From positions 1-64,000 of the forward strand of contig JAGAHC010000091.1 of NCBI GenBank assembly GCA_017627275.1: DNA of 64,000 nt, read 5' to 3'. The notes beneath the pieces are model-generated. The model was not told where the DNA came from. It searched no databases and worked only from the letters and a program-made list of their open reading frames with translations. The position numbers and the translations under genes are program-made. Numbering within the stretch: position 1 is the stretch's first letter; each line of letters opens with the position of its first letter. This document shows positions 26,304-34,999 of this stretch, one piece after another. The stretch comes from Lachnospiraceae bacterium. Its GTDB lineage: Bacteria; Bacillota; Clostridia; Lachnospirales; Lachnospiraceae.

Positions 26304-27850
26304 CAGCCGATATCAAAGGAGATGTTCATCATGTTCTCCTGCTTTTCCGAAACCGGTACCGTCTCCACCGTCGTGCCTTCCGTGACGCCGTCGGGGAGGT
26401 TCGCAGTCACCATTTCCCCGCCCTGCAATCCGCTCGTCACCTCCACGGCAACATCGGTCGTGATACCGATCTCTACGGGGATCCTTGTGATCTTTCCGTC
26501 TTTGATCGCAAAGACAAAGTCTCCTTCCGAGTCGGTGTTGATGTATTCGTACGGCAAAACGACCGCGTTCTTGACTTCTCTTGCGTGGATGTCCGTATCA
26601 GCCTCCACGCCGATGATGACATATTCATCCGGGTTCTGCAGGGACACTTCCGCCTGCACCACGGCCATGCCGCCGGCGTTGCGCGTGGCGCTCCCCGCGA
26701 TCTTCGAGACCTTTCCGTCATACTGATGTCCCGCGATGGTCACTGTGACGTCCTGGTTCAGGGAGACCTTCTCCAGGTCCGCCTTGGTAATCTGGATCGC
26801 GACCTTCACGGCATCGCTGGAGGCGATGTGGATCAGTTCCATCCCGGGCGCGGGGGTCGCTCCTTCCCTGATCATCAGCTCGGTGACCACGCCGTTAAAG
26901 TCGGCCGTGATTCCCTGAGACGCTTCCGCCAGGTGCTCCAGCGTATCCTGCGTCTGCAGAGAGGAACTCTGCTGGTTGGCATTTAAGGCATTGATGGCGC
27001 CGGGATTCAGGAGCTGTGCTTCGCTCGTCTTCTGCTGCGACTCCATCTCGGTCTTATCCTGCTGGAACTTCACGAGTTCCTGCTGCAGGTCTTCGATCTG
27101 CTTGCGCCAGGCATTGATCTCCGGATCGTTATTCTGTGCGATCTGCGACTCGTACTGCAGGGCCTGGAGTTTGTCCAGCTTGTCCTTGTCCGGCTTCGTG
27201 GCCCTCGACTCTTCCGCGTAGGCAGCCTGCAGTTCCAGATAGGTCTGCTGCATCCGCTGCTGCTTCTCCGTGATCTTTAACTGGATCTCCTGGATCCAGT
27301 CGTTGATGAAGGTCACCTGTTCGTCGAGGATGGGGGAAAGGTAGTTGGCTTCGGCATAATCCGCCTGGTTCTTTGCCTCCTGCTGCATGGAGTTGTCATA
27401 GTTTCCCGTCTGCGCCGCCTGTCCGAGAGACGTCGTCTGCTTCATCAATTCCACCTGCGACTGGTCGAAGGAGATCAGCAGGTCTCCCTTTTTGACCGTG
27501 TCCCCGACGGCAACGTGCACAGTCTCCACCGGGACCGAGGCCTTGGCATAGTAACTCTTTTCCTCGTCCGTCGTGACCGTTCCGCTGATGGACACGATCT
27601 GTTCAAGGTCGCCCTTCTGCACTTCATAGGCTTCCACGGTCGGCACGACGTTGCGCGCCGCAAAAGAGCGGTATCCGATGAGGCCGGCAATGACAAGCGC
27701 CGCTGCGATCACCGTATTGCGAAAGACATGTCTCTTCTTCGGTCTCTCCCCTGCTCTCCTTGATTTTCTGCGGGTCTTTTCCGGTCTCTGTTCTTCCCCT
27801 TCCTCCGGGGTACCGTCCAGATCGACCATTTCCCACTGCTCATTCTTCAT
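26303..27850 (-). CDS. HlyD/MacA-like membrane-anchored adaptor protein
   Basis: A 515-residue adaptor with a cytoplasmic basic tail (about 45 residues), one membrane helix (TVIAAALVIAGLIGYRSF), an N-terminal lipoyl-like half domain with VPVETVHVAVGDTVKKGDLL, a long glutamine-rich coiled-coil hairpin (about 150-270), and beta-barrel and membrane-proximal domains (AVKVAIQITKADLEKVSLNQD onward). It resembles YknX-type partners of MacB in Firmicutes. The cytoplasmic tail rich in R-K-S-R-R is unusual in length. A short inverted repeat sits near its ribosome site at 27863-27884. Confidence 0.87.
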   Translation of the reverse strand: MKNEQWEMVDLDGTPEEGEEQRPEKTRRKSRRAGERPKKRHVFRNTVIAAALVIAGLIGYRSFAARNVVPTVEAYEVQKGDLEQIVSISGTVTTDEEKSYYAKASVPVETVHVAVGDTVKKGDLLISFDQSQVELMKQTTSLGQAAQTGNYDNSMQQEAKNQADYAEANYLSPILDEQVTFINDWIQEIQLKITEKQQRMQQTYLELQAAYAEESRATKPDKDKLDKLQALQYESQIAQNNDPEINAWRKQIEDLQQELVKFQQDKTEMESQQKTSEAQLLNPGAINALNANQQSSSLQTQDTLEHLAEASQGITADFNGVVTELMIREGATPAPGMELIHIASSDAVKVAIQITKADLEKVSLNQDVTVTIAGHQYDGKVSKIAGSATRNAGGMAVVQAEVSLQNPDEYVIIGVEADTDIHAREVKNAVVLPYEYINTDSEGDFVFAIKDGKITRIPVEIGITTDVAVEVTSGLQGGEMVTANLPDGVTEGTTVETVPVSEKQENMMNISFDIG

Positions 27851-27897
27851 TTGTTCTCTCCTGAAACAATTGCGAAGTTGTTTCTGTTTTCCTTCGT

Positions 27898-28632
27898 TTA
27901 GAGCCGCTCCTCGTTCTCCTTCAGAACATAGGGAACGAACGCCTCATTTTTTTCGTCTCCCGTGATCTTTCCGTCACTGATCGTAATGATCCTCTCCGCC
28001 TGCGAAGCGACACCCGGATCATGGGTGATCAGAATGATGGTCCTGCCTTCGGCGTGCAGCTTGCGCAGGATGTTGATGATCTCCTGGCTGGAAGAAGAAT
28101 CAAGGTTTCCCGTCGGTTCGTCGGCCAGGATGATCGGCGGCGCCTGGGCGATCGCCCGGGCAATGGCAACACGCTGCTGCTGGCCGCCGGACATCTCCGC
28201 AGGCCTGTGCGATTTGCGCTCTCCCAGTCCCACGGCTTCCAGCGCCCGGTGGGAAAGCTCGTTTCGCTCCCTCCTGCCGACACCGCGGTAGATGAGCGGC
28301 AGTTCCACGTTTTCGAGCGCCGTCAGTCCCGGAATCAGATTGAAGCCCTGGAAGACAAAGCCGATCTCCTTGTTGCGCACGTCCGAAAGCTCGTCGTCCG
28401 TCATGTCCGAGACGTCGATGCCGTGCAGGAAGTATCTGCCGGACGTCGGCACATCCAGGCATCCGAGCTGGTTCATCAGCGTCGACTTGCCGGAGCCGGA
28501 CTGTCCGATGATGGCCACGAACTCTCCTTCTTCAATAGAAAGAGACACGCCGTCCAGTGCCCGGACCTCGTTGTCTCCTTCTCCCTCGTTATAGATCTTC
28601 GAAATATTCTGTACTTCTACCAGTGCTTTCAC
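27898..28632 (-). CDS. MacB/LolD-type ABC transporter ATPase
   Basis: The 244-residue ATPase has Walker A GQSGSGKST near residue 44, the Q-loop FQGFNLIPGLTALENV, signature SGGQQQRVAIARAIA near 150, Walker B PPIILADEPTGNLD and the H-loop LITHDP. It powers the permease and adaptor genes that follow. The start codon is GTG with only a weak ribosome site. A short 47-base gap separates it from the adaptor, so all three form one unit. A -10-like A/T-rich region lies just upstream. Confidence 0.92.
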   Translation of the reverse strand: MKALVEVQNISKIYNEGEGDNEVRALDGVSLSIEEGEFVAIIGQSGSGKSTLMNQLGCLDVPTSGRYFLHGIDVSDMTDDELSDVRNKEIGFVFQGFNLIPGLTALENVELPLIYRGVGRRERNELSHRALEAVGLGERKSHRPAEMSGGQQQRVAIARAIAQAPPIILADEPTGNLDSSSSQEIINILRKLHAEGRTIILITHDPGVASQAERIITISDGKITGDEKNEAFVPYVLKENEERL

Positions 28633-28733
28633 GTTCAGTTAGTTTCTTTTAACCATATTTGATACCCACAGTATTATTGCATTTTTTCCGCCATAGTACA
28701 ATGCGTGCAGCGCTTCGTACGGGAGTTCCTTCC

Positions 28734-29492
28734 TCAGCCCGCGTACCCCTTTCTGCCGGCCGCGGTCCCGTACTTGATGATGGGGGAAACGCGTTTGTAC
28801 ACGAGCATGGTCAGACACGAGATCATCGTTCCCTTGATCAGGTTGATCGGCGTCACCATCAGAAGGACAAAGCTCCAGATGTCCGTCACGCGGCCGTTGA
28901 TGGCCTGCCCCATTCCGAGGATCACATCGAGCGGCATCCCGAACAGCGCCACATAGGTCGGGATCAGATAGACCGCGTTAAAGAACGTTCCGAAGAATGT
29001 CATGATGAGCGTCCCGACGAGGCATCCGAGGATCGCCGTCTGCCTGGACTTCTTAAAGCGGTAGATGACCGATGCCGGCAGCACCAGCATGCAGCCGATC
29101 AGGAAGTTGGCCATGTCGCCGACAAAGGCCGTGGAGGTGCTCTTTAAGAGGAGCTTCACCACCATTTTGACAAACTCGATCAGGACCCCCGCCACGGGGC
29201 CGAACGCAAAGCCGCCGATCAGCGCCGGGAGCTCCGAGAAATCCAGCTTATAAAAGCTCGGGGCGATCGGGAGCGCAAAGTCAAAACAGTACAGGATGCC
29301 GGAGATAGCGCCGAACATACCGATCATGACGATCTTTCTGGTCGAGAGGATCCGGTCCGCGTCCGGGTTCTTCCGGTTCGCCGCCTTTTCAAAGGCATAG
29401 GCGACAAGGAGCATGCACACGATGACGAGAAAAAAGACGCCCACAAACGACACGTTCTTGCTGATGGCTGAGAGTACACTTTTACTGCTCAT
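28734..29492 (-). CDS. ribU: Riboflavin ECF transporter S component
   Basis: RibU binds riboflavin in the membrane and works with the shared ECF module (EcfAA'T, not in the window). The 252-residue protein has an extra N-terminal helix, then about six membrane segments; the signature FYKLDFSELPALIGGFAFGP lies near 98-117, followed by EFVKMVVKLLL. A complete FMN riboswitch with a terminator is located just upstream, which fixes the vitamin. High FMN should end transcription before the gene. It has its own unit between murA and the ABC exporter. Confidence 0.93.
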   Translation of the reverse strand: MSSKSVLSAISKNVSFVGVFFLVIVCMLLVAYAFEKAANRKNPDADRILSTRKIVMIGMFGAISGILYCFDFALPIAPSFYKLDFSELPALIGGFAFGPVAGVLIEFVKMVVKLLLKSTSTAFVGDMANFLIGCMLVLPASVIYRFKKSRQTAILGCLVGTLIMTFFGTFFNAVYLIPTYVALFGMPLDVILGMGQAINGRVTDIWSFVLLMVTPINLIKGTMISCLTMLVYKRVSPIIKYGTAAGRKGYAG

Positions 29493-29560
29493 GTTTCTTT
29501 CCTTCCTTTCTTTGGTACGTGCGTCTTTTTCAATCGTTTCTATGCAGTTTTACCGCATTG

Positions 29561-29589
29561 AAAAACCCTGCTTCTTTGAAAAAGCAGGG
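29561..29589 (-). terminator. Terminator stem of the FMN riboswitch
   Basis: On the minus strand CCCTGCTT and AAGCAGGG form an 8-bp stem with an 8-base loop followed by TTTTT. It is located between the FMN aptamer and the ribU start, so it is the expression platform for transcription attenuation. Confidence 0.85.
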
Positions 29590-29650
29590 CAGTCGTCGTA
29601 TGGGAAAAATGATCACGACAACACCGTCATGTCATTTTCGCCACTTGCCG

Positions 29651-29773
29651 ATTTTTCTTCCATCCGGACTATACCGTTGGTCCCGGAGTTTCACCGGGTC
29701 AGCCGCCTTTTGTAAAAAAAGCGGGTCGCGGACTTTACCGCCAGTAGGGACTTACACCCTGCCCTGAAAAATA
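29651..29773 (-). ncRNA. FMN riboswitch (RFN element) upstream of ribU
   Basis: The minus strand contains the conserved RFN blocks in order: CAGGGCAGGGTG, TACTGGCGGTAAAGTCCGCGA, GGTGAAACTCCGGGACC, AACGGTATAGTCCGGATG, closed by the outer helix ATTTTTC/GAAAAAT (29767-29773 with 29651-29657). This is the six-stem FMN aptamer. Together with the terminator at 29561-29589 it should repress ribU when FMN is plentiful. Confidence 0.95.
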
Positions 29774-29835
29774 CAACACGTGTTTATGAGGTTTGTTTTA
29801 TTCTACGGGATGAAGAGGCGTTTTGCAAACGTATT

Positions 29836-31143
29836 TTACACGGCGCGCAGCTGGAACCTTCGGATTGCCTTCTCCTCTTCCTCCTCGGAAGAAACCTTGA
29901 TGATCTCTCCGCCAAGACTTCTTAATTTCTCGGGGAAGTCTTCGTACCCGCGTTCCACGAAGTGAATGTCGTGGATCTCGGAAATGCCGTCGGCCGCAAG
30001 CGACGCGATGACAAGGGCTGCGCCGGCACGCAGATCCGGCGCGTTGATGGAAGCGCCGGTATAACCTTCCACGCCGTCGATGATGGCGGTATTCCCCTCC
30101 ACCGTAATGTGGGCTCCCATCTTCATCAGTTCGTCCACGTATTTGAAGCGGCTCTCGAAGATGGATTCGGTCACGATGCTGGTCCCCTTCGACAAACCAA
30201 GGAGCACCGCGATCTGCGGCTGCATGTCCGTCGGGAATCCGGGATAGGGAAGCGTCTTGACGTTCGTCTGTTTCAGACGTCCGGTCGCGACCACGCGCAG
30301 GGCGTCGTCGCTTTCTTCGATCTCACAGCCGATCTCCTTCAGTTTTGCGGAGATGGATTCGAGGTGCTTGGGGATCACGTTGGTGATGGTCACGTCGCCT
30401 TTTGTCGCCGCCGCCGCGAACATATAGGTGCCCGCTTCGATCTGGTCCGGGATGATGGCGTATTCCGCCGCGTGCAGTCTTTCCACACCGCTCACACGGA
30501 TCACGTCGGTACCGGCGCCCTTGATGCGCGCGCCCATGCTGTTTAAGAAGTTTGCGAGGTCAACGACGTGCGGTTCCTTCGCGGCGTTCTCGATGACGGT
30601 CGTTCCCCTGGCCATGACGGCAGCCATCATGATGTTGATGGTCGCGCCGACCGACACCATGTCCATGTAGATGTGCGCCCCGTGCAGGTTCTCCGCACCG
30701 GCGCCGAGGAGCCCGCCCTTCAGCACGCGGACATCCGCGCCGAGGGCCTTGAAGCCTTTGATGTGCTGGTCGATCGGACGAAGGCCGATCGCGCAGCCGC
30801 CCGGCAGCGCCACCTGCGCATGCTTATACTTTCCGAGAAGCGCGCCGATCATGTAATACGATCCGCGGATCTTCCGGATCAGGGCATTGTCTACGGGAAG
30901 GTCTTTGATCTCTGCGCCGTTGATGGTATAGACGTGTCTGTCCGGGTGCCCGACCCTGGCGCCGATGGATTCGATCGCCTGCACGAGCACACGGATGTCG
31001 CTGACATCCGGAACGTTCTCTATCGTGACTGTCTCATCCGACATGATGGACGCCGCGAGGATCGCGAGCGCCGCATTCTTCGCCCCGGCGATCTCTACTT
31101 CGCCGACCAGGGCATTGCCGCCTTTGACAACATAATGCTCCAT
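29836..31143 (-). CDS. murA: UDP-N-acetylglucosamine 1-carboxyvinyltransferase
   Basis: MurA adds enolpyruvate to UDP-GlcNAc, the first committed step of peptidoglycan synthesis. The 435-residue protein begins with a [20 protein letters not shown] segment (the lysine-asparagine pair binds substrate) and has [19 protein letters not shown] near residue 115; its cysteine is the fosfomycin-sensitive catalytic residue. [10 protein letters not shown] near 300 is another conserved loop. It acts in the cytoplasm. It lies 24 bp after the small coiled-coil protein gene and probably shares its promoter. Confidence 0.96.
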   Translation of the reverse strand: MEHYVVKGGNALVGEVEIAGAKNAALAILAASIMSDETVTIENVPDVSDIRVLVQAIESIGARVGHPDRHVYTINGAEIKDLPVDNALIRKIRGSYYMIGALLGKYKHAQVALPGGCAIGLRPIDQHIKGFKALGADVRVLKGGLLGAGAENLHGAHIYMDMVSVGATINIMMAAVMARGTTVIENAAKEPHVVDLANFLNSMGARIKGAGTDVIRVSGVERLHAAEYAIIPDQIEAGTYMFAAAATKGDVTITNVIPKHLESISAKLKEIGCEIEESDDALRVVATGRLKQTNVKTLPYPGFPTDMQPQIAVLLGLSKGTSIVTESIFESRFKYVDELMKMGAHITVEGNTAIIDGVEGYTGASINAPDLRAGAALVIASLAADGISEIHDIHFVERGYEDFPEKLRSLGGEIIKVSSEEEEEKAIRRFQLRAV

Positions 31144-31167
31144 ATTTCCTCCGTGACCCTCCTGCCG

Positions 31168-31674
31168 TTACATGCCGAAGAAAAACGCGTTCCCGATCCG
31201 GATCAGGTAGTCCAGCGCTCCCGTGAAGTCCAGTACTTCGATACACAGGATCGCCGCCGCGAACAGGAAGGTCCAGACAAGGAGCGGGGAGCGGAGTTTC
31301 TTCTCTGCAAGAAGTTTCCGGTTCTCCTCTCTTGCCTGCACAAGCTCTTCTTTTAACAGAGCGATCTCCTGTTTGAGGAGCGCGCTCTGCGCATCCAGGT
31401 CGGATTTGACCGCCGCCTGGACATTGCGATAGACACGCACGTTGTCCTTGTGATTGAAATCATCCTGCCTGTTCAGTTTCTCCTGAATGGCCGTTTCCAC
31501 GTCCCGGATGGAAGAAAGGATCTCTTCCGTCGTTTCTTCCTGGGTATCCTTCACCTCGGAAAACCGTCTGACGTTTTCTTCCACCACCGTCGAGAGCATC
31601 TCCTGTTTGGCGACCTCCGCGGCGGAGTTCATGACAATCAGCTCATCCGGGCTGTAGGACCTGCCTGTCTGCAT
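31168..31674 (-). CDS. Small coiled-coil protein with C-terminal membrane helix, unknown function
   Basis: The start at 31674 (168 residues) is chosen because a promoter-like pair lies inside the longer open frame and AAGGGAAAG precedes this ATG. Residues 1-130 are charged and predicted by eye to be helical, with a glutamate/lysine-rich coiled coil at about 85-125 (LLKQEIALLKEELVQAREEN). One membrane helix (LLVWTFLFAAAILCIEVLDF) lies near 135-155 with a short tail. I recognise no family. It is cotranscribed with murA by position, so a role at the cell envelope is possible but unproven. Confidence 0.75.
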   Translation of the reverse strand: MQTGRSYSPDELIVMNSAAEVAKQEMLSTVVEENVRRFSEVKDTQEETTEEILSSIRDVETAIQEKLNRQDDFNHKDNVRVYRNVQAAVKSDLDAQSALLKQEIALLKEELVQAREENRKLLAEKKLRSPLLVWTFLFAAAILCIEVLDFTGALDYLIRIGNAFFFGM

Positions 31675-31707
31675 CGCATTCTTTCCCTTCTTAAATCGTT
31701 TTGTTAT

Positions 31708-31736
31708 CATACCACCGAATGGTAGGATGAACAAGG
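31708..31736 (-). promoter_or_regulatory. Candidate sigma-A promoter for the coiled-coil gene and murA
   Basis: On the minus strand TTGTTC (31731-31736) and TATGAT (31708-31713) are spaced by 17 bases. Transcription would begin near 31701, some 27 bases before the ATG at 31674. This argues against the longer reading frame that begins at 31734. Confidence 0.6.
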
Positions 31737-31895
31737 AACGTGTGTTTTTTGTTTATTTTGTATAAAAATTCTGACAGATTCGGCTGTCAATTGTTACTAA
31801 TTAACGTCTTGTTCAAAGCGTATTCATAATCCGTCCACATATTGCTGGTATCATGAATCATAAGCTTCTGACCTATGGATAATTTTTTCATAATA

Positions 31896-31931
31896 GCCCG
31901 GGCGGATGAGAGATCTCTTATCCTCCCGGGC
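31896..31931 (-). terminator. Hairpin after the alarmone synthetase gene
   Basis: GCCCGGG and CCCGGGC arms with inner complementary GGATAAGAGA/TCTCTCATCC form a long GC-capped hairpin. The following minus-strand bases TATTATGAAAAAATT have no pure T run, so it may be a weak terminator that closes the 19.6-kb polysaccharide unit. The stretch 31737-31895 holds no open frame I can support. Confidence 0.5.
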
Positions 31932-31959
31932 ACTCCTCATTTTAAGGAGGCCTTCTCTC

Positions 31960-32592
31960 TTACGTCTCTTCGAGTTCCATGATCTCCCGGTTGAGTTTGA
32001 GCATCTGCGCATCCAGCGCGGAGACCATCTTGGCGCACTCCAGCAGTTCTTCGCTGATCTTTTCCGGCACTTCGCCGGTAAACTTGTATTGGATCTTATG
32101 CTCGAGCGATGCCCAGAAGTCCATGGCGATCGTCCGAATCTGCACTTCCACCTTGGCTTCCACGATGCGGTCCGAAAGATAGACCGGCACCATGACGACC
32201 ATGTGGTAACTCTCGTAGCCGCTCTCCTTGGGCTTGGCGATGTAGTCCTTGATGGCGAGCACCTTGATGTCGCTCTGGCTGCTGATCATGTCCGCGATCC
32301 GGTAGATATCGGAGGTAAAGGAGCAGATGATCCGGATGCCGGCGATGTCATCGACGTATTTCACCATGTTGGCCAGGGTGTCTTCATACCCGTGGGCCTT
32401 CAGTTTTTTGACGATCGACTGCGTGCTCTTGATCCTTGCCTTGATATGTTCGATGGGATTGTACTTGTGCACATGCTGAAACTCTTCGTTCAGGATCTGC
32501 ATCTTCGTCTCCATCTGTTTGAGGGCGCCGTCATAAATGAGCATGACTTCTTCGTAGCTCTCGACGCCTTCGTTTAATACATTGATCTCCAT
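31960..32592 (-). CDS. Small alarmone synthetase, RelA/SpoT synthetase domain (YjbM/RelQ type)
   Basis: This 210-residue protein has only the (p)ppGpp synthetase domain. Motifs include ARIKSTQSIVKKLKAHGY near 70, DDIAGIRIICSF near 96, KDYIAKPKESGYESYHMVV near 132, and EVQIRTIAMDFWASLEHKI near 162, which carry nucleotide-binding and catalytic residues. No HD hydrolase or TGS/ACT domains are present. It would make (p)ppGpp from ATP and GDP or GTP in response to stress. It is the last gene of the polysaccharide run, 12 bp after a glycosyltransferase gene. Confidence 0.9.
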   Translation of the reverse strand: MEINVLNEGVESYEEVMLIYDGALKQMETKMQILNEEFQHVHKYNPIEHIKARIKSTQSIVKKLKAHGYEDTLANMVKYVDDIAGIRIICSFTSDIYRIADMISSQSDIKVLAIKDYIAKPKESGYESYHMVVMVPVYLSDRIVEAKVEVQIRTIAMDFWASLEHKIQYKFTGEVPEKISEELLECAKMVSALDAQMLKLNREIMELEET

Positions 32593-32604
32593 TTCTTTCC
32601 TTTC

Positions 32605-33573
32605 TCAGGATGTCCAGTAATACCGGTTCATCGTCAGTTTTCTGATCAGCCACTTCGGAAGGTTCTCGTACCCTCTTCCCAGCTTATAGCCGATCAGCCG
32701 CATGGCGCTCCCGTAGAGGAAGGGGATTATTTCGTAAGCGGCTCCCTTCTCCTTCAAATGTCTTAAGACGCTCCACACAAAGCGCCGTCCCTCTTTTTCG
32801 GAGCCCGTCCCCCGAAAGACCTCCGGAAAGGCGCTCTGCGAAACGCCTAAGTCAAAGTTCCTGTGCAGCTGCTGCAGTCCGGAATAATTGTGCGAATGAA
32901 TGACCCGCGCGTCCGCCACATAGGCGATCGCAAAGCCGCGCTTAACGACGCGTCCGGCATAGACCATGTCCTCATTGAAAATGGCGGGTTCCGGAAAAGG
33001 TCCTTCCTCTTTAAAGATCTCCGTCCTGTAGCAGGCGCAGACGTTGGAACAGAAGTAGGTCTTGATGCCGAGCTTTGAAAAATCATCCTCCGTCTTGACC
33101 ATCGGTTCGGGCGGATAGTTGAACAGCCGTGTGAACTTCTCCGCTTCCTTCGCGTCGTCTCTGGCGATCTGTCTGGCGTAGGACACGGCGATCTTATGTT
33201 CCTTCACCCCCGGCGATCTCTGCAGCGGGTAGGTGAGTTTTTCCAGGAGGCGGAAGTCCGCGGGAACGGCATCCTGCGTCATCATCACGACAAGGTCCGC
33301 ATCTTCGCAAAGCGCCATGCCGCGGTTTCTCGTTCCGCCGTGGTCATATTCCTCGCGCAGGATGTGATACACCTCCGCCGTCGCATGCTCTTCCAGGAAC
33401 TGTTTCTCCGTCAGTCCTCTTTTTTCCAGAAAAGAAAGAAAGCCCTTCTCTTCCGTATTGATCAGACGGATCTTTCGCGGCACAAGCGTCCCGTGTTCCA
33501 GTCTGTCCAAAATATCCCACAGCTCTTCTTTCGGCCACAGCGTGGGGATCACGACATCAACGACATTTCCCAT
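32605..33573 (-). CDS. GT2 glycosyltransferase, rhamnosyltransferase-like
   Basis: A 322-residue GT-A enzyme. It begins VDVVIPTLWPKEEL and contains YDHGGTRNRGMALC near 76 and VVMMTQDAVP near 94, motifs I associate with RfbN/RfbF-like rhamnosyltransferases, and an acidic catalytic-base region IFNEDMVYAGR near 200. No membrane helix is clear. A dTDP-rhamnose donor would fit rfbBAC upstream in the same run. It starts 1 bp after the initiating transferase gene. Confidence 0.8.
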   Translation of the reverse strand: MGNVVDVVIPTLWPKEELWDILDRLEHGTLVPRKIRLINTEEKGFLSFLEKRGLTEKQFLEEHATAEVYHILREEYDHGGTRNRGMALCEDADLVVMMTQDAVPADFRLLEKLTYPLQRSPGVKEHKIAVSYARQIARDDAKEAEKFTRLFNYPPEPMVKTEDDFSKLGIKTYFCSNVCACYRTEIFKEEGPFPEPAIFNEDMVYAGRVVKRGFAIAYVADARVIHSHNYSGLQQLHRNFDLGVSQSAFPEVFRGTGSEKEGRRFVWSVLRHLKEKGAAYEIIPFLYGSAMRLIGYKLGRGYENLPKWLIRKLTMNRYYWTS

Positions 33574-33574
33574 A

Positions 33575-34999
33575 TCAGTAAGCGTTTTTATTGATAAATC
33601 CTCTGAAGATCGTCATCAGGAGGATCTTAAAGTCAAAGCCGATGCTCCAGTTCTCTATGTAATACAGATCGTATTCGATGCGCTTGCGGATGGACGTGTC
33701 GCCGCGGTAGCCGTTCACCTGCGCCCAGCCGGTAATGCCCGGACGCACCTGGTGCTTCACCATGTAGCGCGGGATCTCTTCCTTGAATTTTTCTACAAAC
33801 TGCGGCCGCTCGGGGCGCGGGCCGACCAGGCTCATGTTCCCCATCAGGACGTTGACGAACTGCGGCATCTCGTCGATGCTGGTCTTTCGAAGGATTCTTC
33901 CGAAGCGAGTGACGCGTGCGTCCTCCTTGGTGGTCCAGGCGCGCTCCTCATCTTCCGGCGCCTGTTCGATCATCGTCCGGAACTTATACATCTGGAACGG
34001 TCTGCCGTGCATCCCGATGCGTTCCTGCTTGAAGATGACCGGTCCGCCGCCGGAGATCGCCGTGCCGATCGCGGCAGCAAGCATCACCGGAGAAAACAGC
34101 ACCAGACAGAAGCAGGCGCCCGCGATGTCCATGCATCGTTTGATGAAGGCATAGAGCGTATTGGAAAGCGGGACGTAGCGGATGTTGATGAGCGGCAGTC
34201 CCATGAGGTCTTCGGTATAGGGGTTGCTCGGGAAGAGCGAATTGTAATCCGGAATGAACTTTGTGTGGACGCCTGATTTTTCGCACATGTCCACAATCCG
34301 TTCCAGCTTGTCGTAATCGCCCAGCGACAGGGTGATGGTGATCTCGTCCATCTTGTTCTCGGGCAGGATGATCTCCAGATTATCGATGCCGCCCAGAACC
34401 TTCGTCCCCTTGTATTCCGTGCCGCGCGGCACATGATCGTCGAGGATCCCGTGCACCACATATCCCCACTGCGCATTGGCATACAGCCGGTCCATATAGG
34501 CTTCGGCGGCACGGGAGTAGCCCACGAGGATGATGTGCTTTAAGTTGTTGCCCCGTCTTCTGATGTGATAAAGGATCTTGCGGATGATGTAGCGGTAAAG
34601 CCCCGTGATGATCAGGTTGATAACAAAGAAGAACAGCATCAGTCTTCGGGAATAGTCGACCGTCCAGGGCAGGACGTTCGCCATCATGAACAGACCGATG
34701 ATCCAGAGCGCGACGCCGATCACATTTGCATAGAAGATTCCGATCATCTCCGTCCGGATCCGCATCACCCGCTTGGAAGAATAGAGGTTATTCATCGCAT
34801 AGAGGATGAGCAGCAACGGCACCAGGATGAACAGCGATGAGAAGTAGGTCTGCGCCGAGAGCGCGGTGACGCCGGGAACGGTCGTTGCCATGGGCGATGC
34901 GAACATGATCAGCCAGGCGATGGTAAAGCTGATGACCATCGCAACGCCGTCCAGAACGATATGAAGTCTGTTAAACAATACCTGATTGTCTTTAATCAT
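33575..34999 (-). CDS. Undecaprenyl-phosphate sugar-phosphotransferase (initiating enzyme, WbaP/WcaJ type)
   Basis: The enzyme moves a hexose-1-phosphate from a nucleotide sugar to undecaprenyl phosphate, starting the polysaccharide repeat. The start at 34999 (474 residues) is chosen because its ATG overlaps the upstream stop as ATGATTAA; the longer frame is not needed. There are four to five N-terminal membrane helices, a CoA-binding-like Rossmann region (LKHIILVGYSRAAEAYM near 140), then a catalytic domain with KRCMDIAGACF, QERIGMHGRPF, KFRTM, LVGPRPERP and VRPGITGWAQVNG. Confidence 0.92.
   Translation of the reverse strand: MIKDNQVLFNRLHIVLDGVAMVISFTIAWLIMFASPMATTVPGVTALSAQTYFSSLFILVPLLLILYAMNNLYSSKRVMRIRTEMIGIFYANVIGVALWIIGLFMMANVLPWTVDYSRRLMLFFFVINLIITGLYRYIIRKILYHIRRRGNNLKHIILVGYSRAAEAYMDRLYANAQWGYVVHGILDDHVPRGTEYKGTKVLGGIDNLEIILPENKMDEITITLSLGDYDKLERIVDMCEKSGVHTKFIPDYNSLFPSNPYTEDLMGLPLINIRYVPLSNTLYAFIKRCMDIAGACFCLVLFSPVMLAAAIGTAISGGGPVIFKQERIGMHGRPFQMYKFRTMIEQAPEDEERAWTTKEDARVTRFGRILRKTSIDEMPQFVNVLMGNMSLVGPRPERPQFVEKFKEEIPRYMVKHQVRPGITGWAQVNGYRGDTSIRKRIEYDLYYIENWSIGFDFKILLMTIFRGFINKNAY

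Noticed and set aside
27863..27884. Inverted repeat GAAACAA/TTGTTTC before the adaptor gene
   Set aside because: The stem is only 7 bp and A/T-rich, too weak to claim as a regulatory element.
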